Positions 1 through 5,581 of a stretch of 6,395 bases of DNA are shown here, one piece after another. Location: positions 1 through 6,395 of the forward strand of contig JACPSX010000048.1 in the NCBI GenBank assembly GCA_016193065.1, written 5' to 3'. This stretch comes from Candidatus Tectimicrobiota bacterium. Its GTDB lineage: Bacteria; JACPSX01. Numbering within the stretch: the stretch's first letter is position 1; every line of letters begins with the position of its first letter. The position numbers and the translations under genes were made by a program. The notes beneath the pieces were generated by a model. It was not told where the DNA came from and ran no database searches. It saw only the letters and a program-made list of their open reading frames with translations.

Positions 1-543
1 ACGGATGTAGGCCACTCCGGCATGGCGGTCAGCGCTTTCTGTGGAGTCCACCGACGGATCAACCACCAGGTCGGAGACGTTGCGTGAGCCGCTCTCAGGA
101 ATCCGCATGTTACGGAAATAGCCGAGCACCTGGTGCGTCCAGTCCTTCACCTCGGGGTCAGTCAGGGGCTTCTTGTCTTTCTCCCACTCTTGCAGAATCC
201 GCTTTGCCTCGTCGCGGACAGTCGGATGGAGCCAAGTGGCTTCGTTGGCCGCATGCGAGAGGGAAACAAAGCCCCGGTTCTCCGGCTTGCGGGTCAGGTC
301 GGTTTGCACGTGCATCGTGCGTTCAGGATGTCCAGGAGGTGTCAGGAATCCACCCGCCCCGCTTGTCCGGTCAACCCGTCCTGGGTCTCCTTCGGCCCGC
401 GACATCCCGCCACGGTTGCCATGCGTGCTCTGGTCGTGATCCCCGTGCTTCTGAAGGTCATGCGCTTTGCGGATCATCTCAGCCAGAGACCTGGAGGCGA
501 TACCGGCCAGATGTCGAAGCTCGTCAAGTGTTGTTTTGTCCAT
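1..543 (-). CDS. Partial phage protein with HGDHDQSTHG motif, probably structural (N-terminal 181 aa)
   Basis: An open frame starts at ATG 543 and runs off the left edge without a stop, giving 181 residues of a longer protein. It opens with a helical stretch (MDKTTLDELRHLAGIAS, then AEMIRKAHDLQK), followed by HGDHDQSTHG at residues 33-42 and a Gly-rich, probably flexible linker. Residues from about 105 are again globular and Trp-rich (RILQEWEKDKK, VKDWTHQVLGYFRN). From memory, HDQ-x-THG-type motifs recur in portal, head-morphogenesis or other structural proteins of tailed phages, which suits a gene downstream of TerL; I could not check this. The start overlaps the preceding gene by 20 nt with no strong SD, so translational coupling is likely. 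An in-frame stop lies eight codons upstream. The gene is very likely real; the structural role is inference. Confidence 0.75.
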   Translation of the reverse strand, partial: MDKTTLDELRHLAGIASRSLAEMIRKAHDLQKHGDHDQSTHGNRGGMSRAEGDPGRVDRTSGAGGFLTPPGHPERTMHVQTDLTRKPENRGFVSLSHAANEATWLHPTVRDEAKRILQEWEKDKKPLTDPEVKDWTHQVLGYFRNMRIPESGSRNVSDLVVDPSVDSTESADRHAGVAYIR

Positions 544-691
544 TGGTCTTGCCAATGAGTTTCTTCAGGCCGTCCCTGACGATTTTGGCTACGTCAGCAC
601 GGACCAAGAGGCGCGGCCGAAATAAGGACGGCTTCGACTCGAGCATCTTGGTAAGTTTCTCGTCCTGTTCTTTGCTGGGTCGGTAGTACAT
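524..691 (-). CDS. Small basic protein, possible ribbon-helix-helix (55 aa)
   Basis: The protein has 55 aa and starts MYYRPSKEQDEKLTKMLES. ATG 691 is chosen over an upstream ATG at 730 because a purine-rich SD (GGGAGGGAG) ends about 9 nt before it and the upstream gene stops at 697, six bases away. The layout is a short N-terminal strand-like stretch, an amphipathic helix (SKEQDEKLTKMLES), an RPRLLV segment and a second helix (RADVAKIVRDGLKKLIG). This resembles the CopG/Arc-type ribbon-helix-helix plan, but the match is by eye only. It is basic at the C-terminus. Its stop lies 20 nt inside the next gene. A DNA-binding role, for example on the TGGTATCCA sites at 5774-6038, is possible but speculative. 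Confidence 0.65.
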   Translation of the reverse strand: MYYRPSKEQDEKLTKMLESKPSLFRPRLLVRADVAKIVRDGLKKLIGKTNGQNNT

Positions 692-696
692 CCTGG

Positions 697-981
697 TTAT
701 CTCCCTCCCGCTCCATCCCCGATCGTCCAACTCCCAAAGGGCAGCCCCTGCCCGGACGTGTCTCCTGACATGCGGTGCTCCTGTCGTCGGTTGGGCCTGT
801 GCAGTCCGGTGATCGTTGGGCTGACCTCCGCCTCCCTGACCACCCTCTCTGGCTCATCTGGTTTGACAGGTGGACTGTAGCGAAGGGTCTGAAGAAGATT
901 GGTCAGGTCGCTTTTGGTCATGCCGCTTCGCTGGAGTTGTCCGAGGACATTGCGGAGTTTTTCCAGACCCTCGTGCGTCAT
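697..981 (-). CDS. Hypothetical protein with helical N-terminus (94 aa)
   Basis: I do not recognise this protein. Residues 1-35 (MTHEGLEKLRNVLGQLQRSG, then MTKSDLTNLLQTLRYS) predict two amphipathic helices. The rest is Pro-, Arg- and Gly-rich (VKPDEPERVVREAEV) and probably disordered, ending GDGAGGR. ATG 981 has only a weak SD. The gene begins 128 nt inside the end of the upstream zinc-finger ORF, in another frame, and ends 5 nt before the start of the 55-aa gene. The ordered helical start looks far more protein-like than the competing frame over the same bases, so I take it as the true coding frame there. It belongs to the same co-directional run as its neighbours. Function is unknown. Confidence 0.6.
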   Translation of the reverse strand: MTHEGLEKLRNVLGQLQRSGMTKSDLTNLLQTLRYSPPVKPDEPERVVREAEVSPTITGLHRPNRRQEHRMSGDTSGQGLPFGSWTIGDGAGGR

Positions 982-1228
982 GGGGTGCGTGACCGATGAA
1001 TCTTCCAGTGTCCCTTGCGGGCTTTGGGCTGGTCTTCCACCTGCCGTACCTTATGGTGACTTTGCGCTGGAAGGCGATCAGGCACTCATCCGAACAGAAG
1101 TGGCTGGCGCCATCCGCCGAGTCGTTGCAGTGGCCGTAGGGATAGAAGACGATGATGGCCAGGCCGGGCATCTCCCTGACGCAGTAATCGCAGACGTAGA
1201 CGATGTCTGGGTTGTAGTGTTTGATCAT
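854..1228 (-). CDS. Treble-clef / FCS-type zinc-finger protein (124 aa)
   Basis: The start at ATG 1228 is supported by GGGAG 8 nt upstream. Residues 1-65 look globular. CDYC (Cys13, Cys16) is followed by a hydrophobic strand (LAIIVFYPYGHC) and then HFCSDECLIAF (Cys45, Cys49). CxxC followed by FCSxxC at the start of a helix is the pattern of FCS/TRASH-like treble-clef zinc fingers, which bind one zinc through four Cys. After about residue 80 the sequence becomes low-complexity and basic (KRHDQKRPDQSSSDPS). That stretch overlaps the start of the 94-aa gene in another frame, so the tail may be non-functional read-through. The gene is the first after a 409-bp gap and probably depends on a promoter there. 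Function is unknown; a DNA- or protein-binding zinc protein is the reasonable guess. Confidence 0.7.
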   Translation of the reverse strand: MIKHYNPDIVYVCDYCVREMPGLAIIVFYPYGHCNDSADGASHFCSDECLIAFQRKVTIRYGRWKTSPKPARDTGRFIGHAPHDARGSGKTPQCPRTTPAKRHDQKRPDQSSSDPSLQSTCQTR

Positions 1229-1374
1229 CGTCGCCACTCCCTTCGGTCTCATGCGGTGGAGTCCCGTTTCCTTTCTAGGGTCCCCCCACCCGTTCCACCC
1301 TGCCGGTGGTGGGCCCCCAAACACCTTTTCGGATTTTTCTGGACGGCACCCCGCCTGCCTCGTTCTCCTGCTTG

Positions 1375-1395
1375 TTTCCTTAGCGGGGGCTTAGC
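1375..1395 (-). repeat. Bipartite motif GCTAAG-N5-GCTAAGGAAA, copy 1
   Basis: On the minus strand two GCTAAG units are spaced 11 bp apart, and the second continues as GCTAAGGAAA. The same arrangement with the same spacing occurs at 6237-6257 beside the tmRNA. The five bases between the units differ between copies except for the last C, so the constrained part is the two units plus GGAAA. Here the motif is also bracketed by a CCTGCT/AGCAGG inverted repeat, which copy 2 lacks. A spacing of about one helical turn suggests a protein binding two half-sites on one DNA face. Confidence 0.6.
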
Positions 1396-1515
1396 AGGGG
1401 AGATTGTTCTTATGCGGAAGGTTCCTGTAACCGCTTGCTGCTCAATAGGTATTGGCGAGCCAGGGTGCCGATGACTGCCTGACTGCTTATCATGTGGCAG
1501 CTCGGAAAACCGTTT

Positions 1516-1600
1516 TGTGCGGTCATGTGCGGTCAACCCGCGCCCGTCGTCGTTTCCCATGTGCGGTTCCGTGTGCGGTCTTGTGCGGTCATGTGCGGTC
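1516..1600. repeat. Six-copy TGTGCGGTC/T array (iteron-like)
   Basis: Plus-strand copies lie at 1516-1524, 1526-1534, 1560-1568 (TGTGCGGTT), 1572-1580, 1582-1590 and 1592-1600. Spacings are 10, 34, 12, 10 and 10 bp. Five of six copies are identical over 9 bp. A weaker match (GGTGCGGTA) lies at 1661-1669. Because the period is 10 rather than a multiple of 3, the repeat is not a protein repeat; it fits helically phased protein-binding sites. Arrays like this occur as replication iterons or as activator and repressor arrays. The location in a gene-free gap agrees with either. Confidence 0.85.
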
Positions 1601-1637
1601 AGGCGTGGATGAGACGTGTCGCGCCCAGTTTTTGTGC

Positions 1638-1868
1638 TTAGCCGCGCTCGATTTTCTCAAGGTGCGGTACGTCAAGCACCCACCAGTGGTCTGGCTTCGC
1701 TGTTTCCCACGCAAACAGGCTGTCTGTCTGTATCAAATCCACGCAGACCCGTTTATATGGATTCCCAAGACAAGCTCCGTTAATCAACGCGCCAGGCCAA
1801 TGACACACGTGGCAGCGACTCCAGATGCACCCACTGAATCGTTCAATGCGGGGGTTGAATTCCATCAT
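1638..1868 (-). CDS. Cys-rich small protein (76 aa)
   Basis: The frame starts at ATG 1868. A second ATG directly follows at 1865, and the AAGG upstream sits better for that one, so 75 aa is equally likely. The protein is rich in Cys and aromatic residues. Cys14, Cys19, Cys22 (CIWSRCHVCHW), Cys33 and Cys42 could hold a zinc ion. The C-terminal half (VDLIQTDSLFAWETAKPD, then HWWVLDVPHLEKIERG) looks globular. I do not recognise the family. It lies 25 nt after the 23-aa membrane peptide and is the last gene before the 409-bp gap, so it probably closes the TerL operon, although no terminator is evident after its stop. Composition argues for a real gene; function is unknown. Confidence 0.65.
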   Translation of the reverse strand: MMEFNPRIERFSGCIWSRCHVCHWPGALINGACLGNPYKRVCVDLIQTDSLFAWETAKPDHWWVLDVPHLEKIERG

Positions 1869-1893
1869 CGCCTTGCCACTCGGTCAGAACGCC

Positions 1894-1965
1894 TTATTTC
1901 TTGTACTTCCGGTACACCACAACGGCGACTGTCACTACCACTGCAATCAGTACGAGTGTCCACAT
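1894..1965 (-). CDS. Very small single-span membrane peptide (23 aa)
   Basis: This gene is easily missed because of its size. ATG 1965 is preceded by a strong SD (AGAGGAGA, about 7 nt upstream). The product begins MWTLVLIAVVVTVAVVV and ends YRKYKK: one hydrophobic helix of about 16 residues with a basic tail. By the positive-inside rule the C-terminus should be cytoplasmic. It lies 50 nt after the stop of the 59-aa membrane gene and 25 nt before the 76-aa gene. The strong SD and the clean hydrophobic helix followed by a charged tail are hard to explain by chance. Role is unknown; a holin partner, an exclusion factor or an accessory membrane peptide are possible guesses. Confidence 0.7.
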   Translation of the reverse strand: MWTLVLIAVVVTVAVVVYRKYKK

Positions 1966-2015
1966 CGATGTTTCTCCTCTTTGGTTGTGTCCTGCGTTTT
2001 ACGCTGCCCACGTAG

Positions 2016-2195
2016 TCAGTTCCTGAGATCACGGAAGATGTCCTCAATCCGATGCTGGCCCACCCTGAACGGGTTTTGCTGCCTGGTCATCCTCGTGAGC
2101 TGCCATACCCACCACAGCCCTATCACGCTCGTCCCGCAGACGAACCCACCCAGGAACAGGGTCAGGCCCAATAAGGTCAATGCCTGCCCGTCCAT
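2016..2195 (-). CDS. Small single-span membrane protein (59 aa)
   Basis: ATG 2195 shares its A with the stop of the upstream gene (TGATG), and AGAGG lies 7 nt before it, so translation is coupled. An upstream extension to 2288 in the same frame is rejected because it overlaps the previous gene and lacks hydrophobic or ordered character. Residues 6-30 (LTLLGLTLFLGGFVCGTSVI, then GLWWVW) form one long transmembrane helix. The rest (LTRMTRQQNPFRVG, then HRIEDIFRDLRN) is basic and polar and should be cytoplasmic. One helix with a short charged tail is compatible with a small holin or spanin-like accessory protein, but no family is recognised. Together with the 23-aa peptide it forms a tandem membrane pair after TerL. 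Confidence 0.75.
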   Translation of the reverse strand: MDGQALTLLGLTLFLGGFVCGTSVIGLWWVWQLTRMTRQQNPFRVGQHRIEDIFRDLRN

Positions 2196-2392
2196 CACTT
2201 TGCCTCTTTCCAGCCGCTGTCCTGCAGGGTCTGGTAGGTAATCTTCATCACGGTCTTTCGTTCTCTGGTGGCGGGACAATGACGGCACCGTTCGGTTTCA
2301 GTTTCTACCACGGTCCCATCCGGCTCGTTGTAGCCGGCCGTCCCGTTCCGCTCCCAGCAGTGCTCGTTGCCGCCCAAGACACACAGGGTCAT
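2195..2392 (-). CDS. Cys-rich small protein, putative zinc finger (65 aa)
   Basis: Two starts are possible. GTG 2413 overlaps the TerL stop (GTGA, 72 aa). ATG 2392 has an ideal AGGAG 9 nt upstream and is chosen here, giving 65 aa. Candidate metal ligands in the 65-aa form are Cys4, His11 and Cys12 (CVLGGNEHC), then Cys36 and Cys39 (ERCRHC). The CxxC followed by a basic stretch (PATRERKTVMK) is typical of small phage zinc proteins. Its C-terminal tail (ITYQTLQDSGWKEAK) ends in a stop that overlaps the start of the membrane gene. Position just after TerL within a coupled chain supports expression with the packaging genes. Function is unknown. Confidence 0.7.
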   Translation of the reverse strand: MTLCVLGGNEHCWERNGTAGYNEPDGTVVETETERCRHCPATRERKTVMKITYQTLQDSGWKEAK

Positions 2393-2409
2393 CGCCTTGT
2401 TCTCCTGAT

Positions 2410-4239
2410 TCACCAGGGAAATCGCTTGTACCAGCTCGGGGGTTTTTCGCCGTGGCGGACCAATTCTTCACTCTCGAAGCGGTACATATCCCGCATCTTC
2501 CGCATGAGGTCTGGTCGGTCTTTGAGGGGATCTCCATCACCTGCTGACCAGAACTGGAAGTTGTTCTTGCCCTTGTCGATGCAGGTCTTGATGCAGCCGG
2601 CCACCGCATCCGCCACATCCTTACTGGCCCTGATGACCCCGCCTTCCGCCGAGGCGTAGCGGCTACCATAGTCAGGATGGTCAACCTTTCCCCGATTGGT
2701 CACAATGAGTTCTTCAAGTTCGCGGATGAGAGTCGGGTGGTAGTAGGCTTCAAGGATGCCGCGGTAGAGCAGGGATTTCAGCGTGTCGTAGGCGGAGTTG
2801 TTGCGGTCGACACTCAACTCTTCCGCGTGGGCGCCGTCTTTGCGCAGGAGCTGGATGGAGTCGGTGGACTGCCAGCCGTCAAACGTCACCTGCTGGATGG
2901 AAAACTTCAGCTCGTGTTTGATCCGCTTGATGAACTCGCGGATTTCATCGAAGATGATCTCCCCGCCCGGGGCGGCTTTGATCTGCAACACCAGGTCCAG
3001 CACCACCCCCAACTCTTTCCGTCCCACAGCGGCGCTGAGATCGTAGTTCTCGTAGCGCTTCACCGCCTCAATCAGGCTTGGGGGAAGGGTGACTGGCATA
3101 TCCCGCTTGAAATGTCCCATGGCCAGCCCACAGGCATCCCCCTTGCCGTCCTTGTCCTTGGCCAGGTCGACGTGGATGAAGTACGCCGTATTGGACTCGG
3201 GCTTGAACCAATCCTTGAACTGCACCCCACGCAGATTGATGATGCGCCAGAGGTCGCTGACGACAGGGTTCTGCCGGCTCGCTGCGTTGATCACCTCAGC
3301 AATCCGATTCTTGAACTTGATGTAACCGCCTTCCGAGGTGCTGCCCAGACATTCATACACCCGCTGCGCCCCTTCGGGATCGCGGGCGTACTCGTCCACC
3401 AAGTCTTCCTTTTTCCTGAGCTCGTTCACCTCCCACGTGGCAGCCCGAGTTCGATAGGTCTTGGATTCATAGGCCGCCTCGTCGTAGCGGATCATCATGT
3501 AGTCCGTGTCATTCCGTTTGTAGGAGAGCAAGAGCAGCTTCATATGCTGCGGAAAGCGGGAAGCACACGTGCTGCGTAGCGCAGCGTACAGTTCCCGTGC
3601 CTTGGCCGGGTCAAAGCCCGCGATCTCATCGAAGATGACAAAGAACAAGTTGAGGCCTTCGCCGGTGTACTCCTCACTATCCAGCGAATAGGCGGTGATA
3701 TGCTTGGGGAACTTAATCTCCCGCGTGAGGATGTCCTTCTTGAGGTTCAGCCCCTTTTCCTCAAACCAGTTCTTGCCCGTCTGGGGATTGGTAGTGCTTT
3801 TCACCATCTGCCTGAAGTATTTGAAGAACACCGCCTTGGCCAGGTGCGCATTGATGCACACATTCGCCACTTCAATCTTGTCCGCCAGCCGTGAGCGGTA
3901 TTCGGGCGCAACTTCCCGTTTGAAGTACGCGGCCGGGTCTTTCATACACAGGAGCTTGTAGCAGACGTAGGTGAGAATCTTCGCCGCGGTCCGGTCCTTG
4001 CCGCTGCCCTTGCCCCAGAGAGCGATCCCCTCGGTGTAGCGGGTGTCCCACTCCCGGGGATCGGTGCCCAGCATGGCGTCCACGAACGCCTGCTGGATGG
4101 GAAAGAACGGCTCCTTCATAAACGTCGAGAAGAACGTCCGTGTGTCCACAGGCTCTTCTTCCCAGACACCGTCTGATTGGACGGTTGATGGCTGGTCCAA
4201 CTGGAGAGCTTCCTCTTCACGTTTGCGTTGTTTAGCCAT
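2410..4239 (-). CDS. terL: Terminase large subunit (ATPase and nuclease)
   Basis: TerL is the motor that packages phage DNA into the empty head and cuts it. The chosen start, ATG 4239, gives 609 aa and overlaps the upstream stop by 8 nt. An in-frame ATG at 4293 is less likely because it lies deeper in the upstream gene. Walker A is GKGSGKDR (about residues 76-83). The Walker B strand is NLFFVIFDE (about 197-205), with Asp204 and Glu205 as Mg-binding and catalytic residues. LLLLSY (about 235-240) fits the coupling motif III. The RNase-H-fold nuclease half follows, with acidic residues at FIHVDLAKD (Asp358), VTFDGWQS (Asp454) and SKDVADAVAG (Asp541 or Asp544). Both domains and all key acidic residues are present and the length is normal to slightly long, so the protein should be active. 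It is embedded in a coupled gene chain. Confidence 0.95.
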   Translation of the reverse strand: MAKQRKREEEALQLDQPSTVQSDGVWEEEPVDTRTFFSTFMKEPFFPIQQAFVDAMLGTDPREWDTRYTEGIALWGKGSGKDRTAAKILTYVCYKLLCMKDPAAYFKREVAPEYRSRLADKIEVANVCINAHLAKAVFFKYFRQMVKSTTNPQTGKNWFEEKGLNLKKDILTREIKFPKHITAYSLDSEEYTGEGLNLFFVIFDEIAGFDPAKARELYAALRSTCASRFPQHMKLLLLSYKRNDTDYMMIRYDEAAYESKTYRTRAATWEVNELRKKEDLVDEYARDPEGAQRVYECLGSTSEGGYIKFKNRIAEVINAASRQNPVVSDLWRIINLRGVQFKDWFKPESNTAYFIHVDLAKDKDGKGDACGLAMGHFKRDMPVTLPPSLIEAVKRYENYDLSAAVGRKELGVVLDLVLQIKAAPGGEIIFDEIREFIKRIKHELKFSIQQVTFDGWQSTDSIQLLRKDGAHAEELSVDRNNSAYDTLKSLLYRGILEAYYHPTLIRELEELIVTNRGKVDHPDYGSRYASAEGGVIRASKDVADAVAGCIKTCIDKGKNNFQFWSAGDGDPLKDRPDLMRKMRDMYRFESEELVRHGEKPPSWYKRFPW

Positions 4240-4606
4240 GTATTTTCCGTCGGGTCGCCCACGCAGTTTCCAGATCGTCGATCCACCGGCCAATCGCCAC
4301 CAGAAGAGCTTTCCTCACCCTCAACTCAGGAACATGCTTGCTCACCAGCTCTTTCAGGGTGTTCCAGACAACCACTGTGGATACTGTGCACGACCGCCCC
4401 TTCTGCGCCTGCCTGCCAGCCACACCCAGTTTTCCACCCGTGAAATCCTGATGAGGTCCACAGAGCGTCCCGTCTGTCTTCACCTGGCAATAGGCCCAAT
4501 GCGCCCTCTCTCCTGTCTCTTCGTTCGCTCTGACCCGCTCGCGGAAATTGCAGGTTACGTCAGGGGGTTTCGGTGGAAGATTACATGGGGGGATTTTAAA
4601 TCTCAT
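4232..4606 (-). CDS. Hypothetical protein upstream of TerL (124 aa)
   Basis: I do not recognise this protein. Its start overlaps the upstream stop as ATGA (4606-4603), with GGGA about 8 nt upstream, and its stop overlaps the TerL start by 8 nt, so it is firmly part of the operon. The N-terminal two thirds carry Cys8, Cys19, Cys40 and Cys49 (VTCNF, WAYCQVKTDGTLCG), which might bind a metal, and Gly/Lys/Arg-rich stretches. The C-terminal 50 residues predict helices (VVVWNTLKELVSKHV, then RVRKALLVAIGRWIDDLETAW). The gene directly before TerL often encodes the small terminase subunit, but I see no classical helix-turn-helix here, so that assignment would be by position only. Confidence 0.7.
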   Translation of the reverse strand: MRFKIPPCNLPPKPPDVTCNFRERVRANEETGERAHWAYCQVKTDGTLCGPHQDFTGGKLGVAGRQAQKGRSCTVSTVVVWNTLKELVSKHVPELRVRKALLVAIGRWIDDLETAWATRRKIHG

Positions 4607-4872
4607 AACGTGATCCCGTTCTGGAGGGCAATGGCCCTGATGAGTTCGATGGTGTTTTTCAGTCCGAGCCGGAACACAAGGTTGATGAACGCCTGGTCAC
4701 TGAGCTCTTTGGCAAAAATTCTGGACACCTGGTAATGGACAGCCTCCTGTCCTTCCAGGAGCGCCTCAAGCTGGATTCTGACCAGTTCGTGGCGGATGCC
4801 GGTTTCAGCGCCTACGCGGTGGCGCAGGCTGGTCAGGTCGGCTTCAATGCGGGTCTTGGTCTGGGTGTCCAT
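4603..4872 (-). CDS. Hypothetical all-helical protein (89 aa)
   Basis: ATG 4872 is preceded by GGAGGG, about 14 nt away and longer than ideal; no better in-frame start is visible. The protein is nearly all predicted helix: residues 1-45 (TKTRIEADLTSLRHRV, then IRHELVRIQLEALLEGQEAV) could form a coiled coil, and residues 55-85 (KELSDQAFINLVFRLGLKNT, then IELIRAIALQ) form two further amphipathic helices. It has no Cys or obvious catalytic residues. It sits 52 nt after the sigma-like gene and is translationally coupled to the 124-aa gene. An oligomeric, helical protein of this size shortly upstream of TerL could be a small terminase subunit. That is inference from position and fold type only. 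Confidence 0.75.
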   Translation of the reverse strand: MDTQTKTRIEADLTSLRHRVGAETGIRHELVRIQLEALLEGQEAVHYQVSRIFAKELSDQAFINLVFRLGLKNTIELIRAIALQNGITL

Positions 4873-4924
4873 GCGGCTGCTACTATCCCTCCACCCTTCG
4901 CCTTTTCAGACCGCCCTTTTTAAC

Positions 4925-5410
4925 CTATTTCGCCGACGGCCTGGCCTTCGGCTGCACACTCGCTTTGACCAGCCTCGACAACTCTTTGCGGATGAGCACC
5001 TTGAGCTGCTTTCTGGCCCGGTCAGGGTATTTGGCCGCCATGCGCTGGGAGGACAGCCCCAGGTCCCCGGCAATCTCCGGCTGGCTCCTGGCTTCCTTGC
5101 CGATGCCGTAGTATTTCTTGATGGCCAACTGCTGCATCAGGCTGAGCTTGGGCAGGCAGTTGTGCAGCGCCTGGGTGAACAGCTGCATCCTAGGACTGGG
5201 CTTCATGCGCTGGTAGTCCGCAGGCAGCCGTTCGGCCAGAAATTCCAGTTTGCGGGGGCTGACCAGAATCTCAGAGTGGGAGCGGCTACCCGACTCATCC
5301 ATCTGGGAGCGCAGGTATTTCTCCCACGCCTCCTGAAGCTGCTCGGGCGGCAGGTCATCTGGTGGACGCTGCACCTCGTCTTGTTCTCGTTTCTGATTGT
5401 CGCGTTCCAT
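4925..5410 (-). CDS. Sigma-70 region 4-like helix-turn-helix protein (161 aa)
   Basis: The first gene of the terminase operon. ATG 5410 is chosen although the frame is open back to 5494, because the extension would have to be read through a strong terminator hairpin (5480-5437). The SD (GGAC) is weak. Residues 1-60 are charged and helical (QREQ-type, then LQEAWEKYLRSQ). Residues 86-145 match sigma-70 region 4: LPKLSLMQQLAIKKYYGIG, then SQPEIAGDLGLSSQRMAAK (helix-turn-helix about 107-130), then RARKQLKVLIRKEL. In sigma factors this domain reads the -35 element. Region 2 is absent, so it is not a complete sigma factor. It may be a late-gene regulator, an anti-termination or appropriator-type factor, or the small terminase subunit, which also often has a helix-turn-helix. 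The basic tail (VQPKARPSAK) fits DNA binding. Confidence 0.8.
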   Translation of the reverse strand: MERDNQKREQDEVQRPPDDLPPEQLQEAWEKYLRSQMDESGSRSHSEILVSPRKLEFLAERLPADYQRMKPSPRMQLFTQALHNCLPKLSLMQQLAIKKYYGIGKEARSQPEIAGDLGLSSQRMAAKYPDRARKQLKVLIRKELSRLVKASVQPKARPSAK

Positions 5411-5436
5411 CGTGGATCGTCCGTGTTGCTGACCAC

Positions 5437-5480
5437 GACAAAAAGGCCGAGAGCATGACCCTTTCGGGCCACACTCTCGG
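5437..5480 (-). terminator. Strong intrinsic terminator (attenuator) before the TerL operon
   Basis: On the minus strand a 15-bp stem with no mismatches (three G-U pairs) is formed by bases 5480-5466 and 5461-5447. It is closed by a GAAA tetraloop and followed by CCTTTTTGTC. It starts about 45 nt after the predicted start site of the promoter at 5558-5530 and ends 26 nt before the first gene, so it should block the operon unless overridden. A weaker alternative pairing, ATGACC (5486-5481) with GGTCAT (5461-5456), would be exclusive with the terminator stem. Confidence 0.9.
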
Positions 5481-5529
5481 TCATTCACCGCCAAGTGCGG
5501 GCCTTACCTGTTCCTAGCTTGTCACCTCA

Positions 5530-5558
5530 AGTATACCGTCGACACCTCATGATGATAA
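5530..5558 (-). promoter_or_regulatory. Sigma-70-type promoter for the TerL operon leader
   Basis: On the minus strand TTATCA (5558-5553), a 17-nt spacer and TATACT (5535-5530) match the -35 (4/6) and -10 (5/6) consensus with ideal spacing. Transcription would start near 5523 and meet the terminator at 5480-5437 after about 45 nt. No other good promoter was found between here and TerL. Confidence 0.65.
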
Positions 5559-5581
5559 GGGCTGATTCAGGTTGTACAACA

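Larger units (their letters stand above)
1229..1637. other. 409-bp intergenic region with repeats
   Basis: This stretch holds no gene I trust. It contains a six-copy TGTGCGGTC/T array (1516-1600), a bipartite GCTAAG motif (1375-1395), and a GC-rich imperfect inverted repeat (CCCACC 1285-1290 against GGTGGG 1308-1313) just upstream of the zinc-finger gene at 1228. The minus strand stays open from inside the repeat array to 1249, but the predicted 103-residue product is Arg/Gly/Pro/His-rich with no ordered core. No convincing sigma-70 promoter was found, although the next gene needs one unless it is read from upstream. No clear terminator follows the stop at 1638. The position and repeats suggest a regulatory or replication region. 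Confidence 0.7.

Noticed and set aside
84-686. Plus-strand open frame of 200 codons with other plus-strand frames at the left edge
   Set aside because: The product is Ser/Arg/Pro-rich, has no SD, and overlaps two or more better minus-strand genes.
1278-1318. GC-rich inverted repeat with T-rich plus-strand downstream, resembling a plus-strand terminator
   Set aside because: The stem is interrupted and the T-run starts more than 10 nt after it; no plus-strand gene exists to terminate. At most it is a leader structure for the gene at 1228.
1249-1560. Minus-strand frame of 103 codons in the repeat-bearing gap
   Set aside because: It begins inside the repeat array, has only a weak GGAA upstream, and encodes an Arg/Gly/Pro/His-rich text without ordered segments. 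The frame is open mainly because the region is GC-rich.
2677-3579. Plus-strand open frame of 300 codons
   Set aside because: It lies exactly antisense to the conserved TerL ATPase and nuclease region and shows no independent start signal; it is a shadow of terL codon bias.
5203-5484. Minus-strand frame of 93 codons starting in the leader terminator
   Set aside because: It overlaps the sigma-like gene in another frame, would need the terminator hairpin to be translated, and becomes disordered after about 45 residues.
5411-5494. N-terminal extension of the 161-aa helix-turn-helix protein
   Set aside because: It would start at TTG 5494 and be read through the 15-bp terminator stem; the extension is Cys/Gly/Arg-rich and unlike the rest of the protein.
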